The notes below the pieces were generated by a model. It did no database searches, had not been told where the DNA came from, and worked only from the letters and a program-made list of their open reading frames with translations. A stretch of 6,435 nt of DNA from Methanothrix sp. (lineage in GTDB: Archaea; Halobacteriota; Methanosarcinia; Methanotrichales; Methanotrichaceae): the NCBI GenBank assembly GCA_028688535.1, contig JAQTXY010000120.1, forward strand, positions 1 through 6,435. The letters are read 5' to 3'. The translations under genes were made by a program, and so were the position numbers. Of the stretch, positions 5,239-6,435 are shown in pieces. The first letter of the stretch is position 1. Each line of letters opens with the position of its first letter.

Positions 5239-6435
5239 TCAGCCCCTCCTCAGCATCTTGCCAATACTGTCGGCAATGCTTTCCCCGGATTTGCCCTGTT
5301 CATTTTTCTTGGCACCAGACGTTTTGCCTGATGCCCGCTCGTGAGCCTCAACTCCTTTCTTAAGCTTTCTCTCGATGAAAAAGCTGCCCATTATGATCAG
5401 GATCAGCATAGGGACTAAATTCAGGATCATTACCGGACTATAAATGCTGTAGGGCACGATCTTGCCATTGATCACGACTCCCGTCTCATCCATGCTATCT
5501 TTTCCGCTCTGATCATATTCCGAGTACTTTACTCTGTAATAGAAAGTCTGCCCGGCATCGGTAACCTGGAATGGCTTGGTATCATTGAAGTTCACCTCGA
5601 CAGGATCTGGTCCAATTCTGACCTTCTTCGTCTCCACAGTCTTCCATTCATTGTCACCGGTCCTGGTGCTTAGAGTGAAGGTTACGTCATACTCTTCAGG
5701 GTTCAGATTCTTTGCCCTAACGTTGAATCCATACTTCTCCCACCAATAATAATTCTCACTGGTAGCGGAAAAGCCCAGCTTATCCACGGAGAGCTTTGGG
5801 CCTTTTTTGATATTAGGTCCTTTTAATGGATCTGCAGGATCTTTGCTGACGAAATCAATCCCATCATCATAGCTGTAGTAGTAGGTAAAGTTCTTGCCTG
5901 CATCAGCCTCTTTAAAGAATCCATATTCATTTGCTTTGAAGCTTACCGGACCTGGCAACATGTTCAGTGTTTCATTCTTCAGCTCGATGCCGTTCTCATC
6001 AAGGATGTGCAGCGTCACATTGAGCAGATCTCCATCGGCATCCTCGATATCTGCCCTGTACTCGATGGGATCATTGTACCTCACAAGGCCAGAGGGAGTA
6101 ACATTGAAATTGCTCATGACCGGTAAGCTATTGGTAACATTGAAGACCAGCTCCGAATAGTAGGGCGGTTTAAGCCCGGAATAGCTGGACGTGCTCCATT
6201 TGTTGACACCATCGCTTACATTCACCTGCACTTTAGCTTCCCCTACATTCTTAAGGTATGCAAAAGAGGGCAGCATACCCCAGATTCTATAGGTCGTGTT
6301 GGTCTTATCATCGTACTCATTGGTCTGGATCTTCTCAGGCCAGGAATTGATGCGTTTCCACTTATCCGAACCCGGCTCTTTTACCTCCAGATAAAGATCA
6401 AGCATACGGCGCATCTCCAGTGGATTGTTATTGGT
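5239..6435 (-). CDS. Surface protein with Ig-like repeats and C-terminal membrane anchor, N-terminus outside window
   Basis: The frame is open to the right edge, with 7 codons before the first in-window ATG (6414), and the visible part starts in the middle of a domain without a signal peptide, so the true start lies beyond 6435 and 398 residues are seen. Numbering from the ATG at 6414, residues 1 to about 318 are extracellular beta-rich units: roughly 1-95, 97-190 and 206-315. The last two share a visible pattern, DAGKNFTYYYSYDDG (171-185) and DAGQTFYYRVKYSEYD (286-301). DIEDADGD at 122-129 looks like a calcium-type acidic loop of Ig/PKD-like folds. Eight N-X-S/T sequons (39, 65, 92, 104, 132, 147, 175, 277) and no cysteines fit a glycosylated archaeal surface protein. 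A membrane helix at about 326-347 is followed by a basic tail of 44 residues ending in a possible amphipathic helix (ESIADSIGKMLRRG). The next gene starts 3 bases later, pointing to an operon with the FtsZ-like protein. Confidence 0.85.
   Translation of the reverse strand, partial: TNNNPLEMRRMLDLYLEVKEPGSDKWKRINSWPEKIQTNEYDDKTNTTYRIWGMLPSFAYLKNVGEAKVQVNVSDGVNKWSTSSYSGLKPPYYSELVFNVTNSLPVMSNFNVTPSGLVRYNDPIEYRADIEDADGDLLNVTLHILDENGIELKNETLNMLPGPVSFKANEYGFFKEADAGKNFTYYYSYDDGIDFVSKDPADPLKGPNIKKGPKLSVDKLGFSATSENYYWWEKYGFNVRAKNLNPEEYDVTFTLSTRTGDNEWKTVETKKVRIGPDPVEVNFNDTKPFQVTDAGQTFYYRVKYSEYDQSGKDSMDETGVVINGKIVPYSIYSPVMILNLVPMLILIIMGSFFIERKLKKGVEAHERASGKTSGAKKNEQGKSGESIADSIGKMLRRG
5243..5251 (-). promoter_or_regulatory. 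Ribosome binding site for the five-pass membrane protein gene
   Basis: GAGGAGGGG on the minus strand ends 7 bases before the ATG at 5235. It overlaps the final codons of the surface-protein gene, which supports the chosen start and a shared transcript. Confidence 0.75.

Overview
The window looks archaeal, most likely from a methanogen of the Methanosarcinales/Methanotrichales kind. This is an inference. The secreted proteins are rich in N-X-S/T sequons (eight in the rightmost one), no convincing lipoprotein signals are seen, ribosome-binding sites are strong GGAGG types, and a TATA-like AT box precedes the one clear mid-window gene start. The lineage is not proven by any marker gene. All supported genes lie on the minus strand, so transcription runs from right to left.

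Right half (6435 to 2915): a tight three-gene cluster whose first gene enters from outside the window. In order of transcription it encodes (1) a sequon-rich extracellular protein of repeated Ig-like units with one C-terminal membrane anchor and a basic cytoplasmic tail, (2) a five-pass membrane protein with no recognised family, and (3) a divergent FtsZ/tubulin-superfamily protein with an intact GGGTGTG nucleotide-binding loop. The first two genes are 3 bases apart; the second and third overlap by 4 bases (ATGA). The arrangement suggests one complex that joins a cytoplasmic GTP-binding filament or switch to the cell surface through the membrane. This is the most unusual part of the window. 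A hairpin plus T-rich tract follows the FtsZ-like gene and probably ends the unit.

Intergenic region (2645 to 2914, 270 bases): it holds the terminator candidate, two TATA-like boxes, and a pair of GAATTCTC direct repeats spaced exactly 20 bp apart upstream of the nearer TATA-like box.

Left half (2644 to 1): a thiol-redox cluster. A secreted thioredoxin-fold protein with a CVPC site is followed 2 bases later by a fusion of a TlpA-like thioredoxin domain (CVEC) with a six-pass CcdA/DsbD-type electron conduit carrying two Ala-Pro-Cys motifs. After 95 bases comes a secreted protein of unknown function with six cysteines in its visible mature part; it runs off the left edge. Together these could carry reducing power across the membrane to thiols outside the cell, for protein disulfide repair or cytochrome c maturation, and the cysteine-containing neighbour is a possible client.
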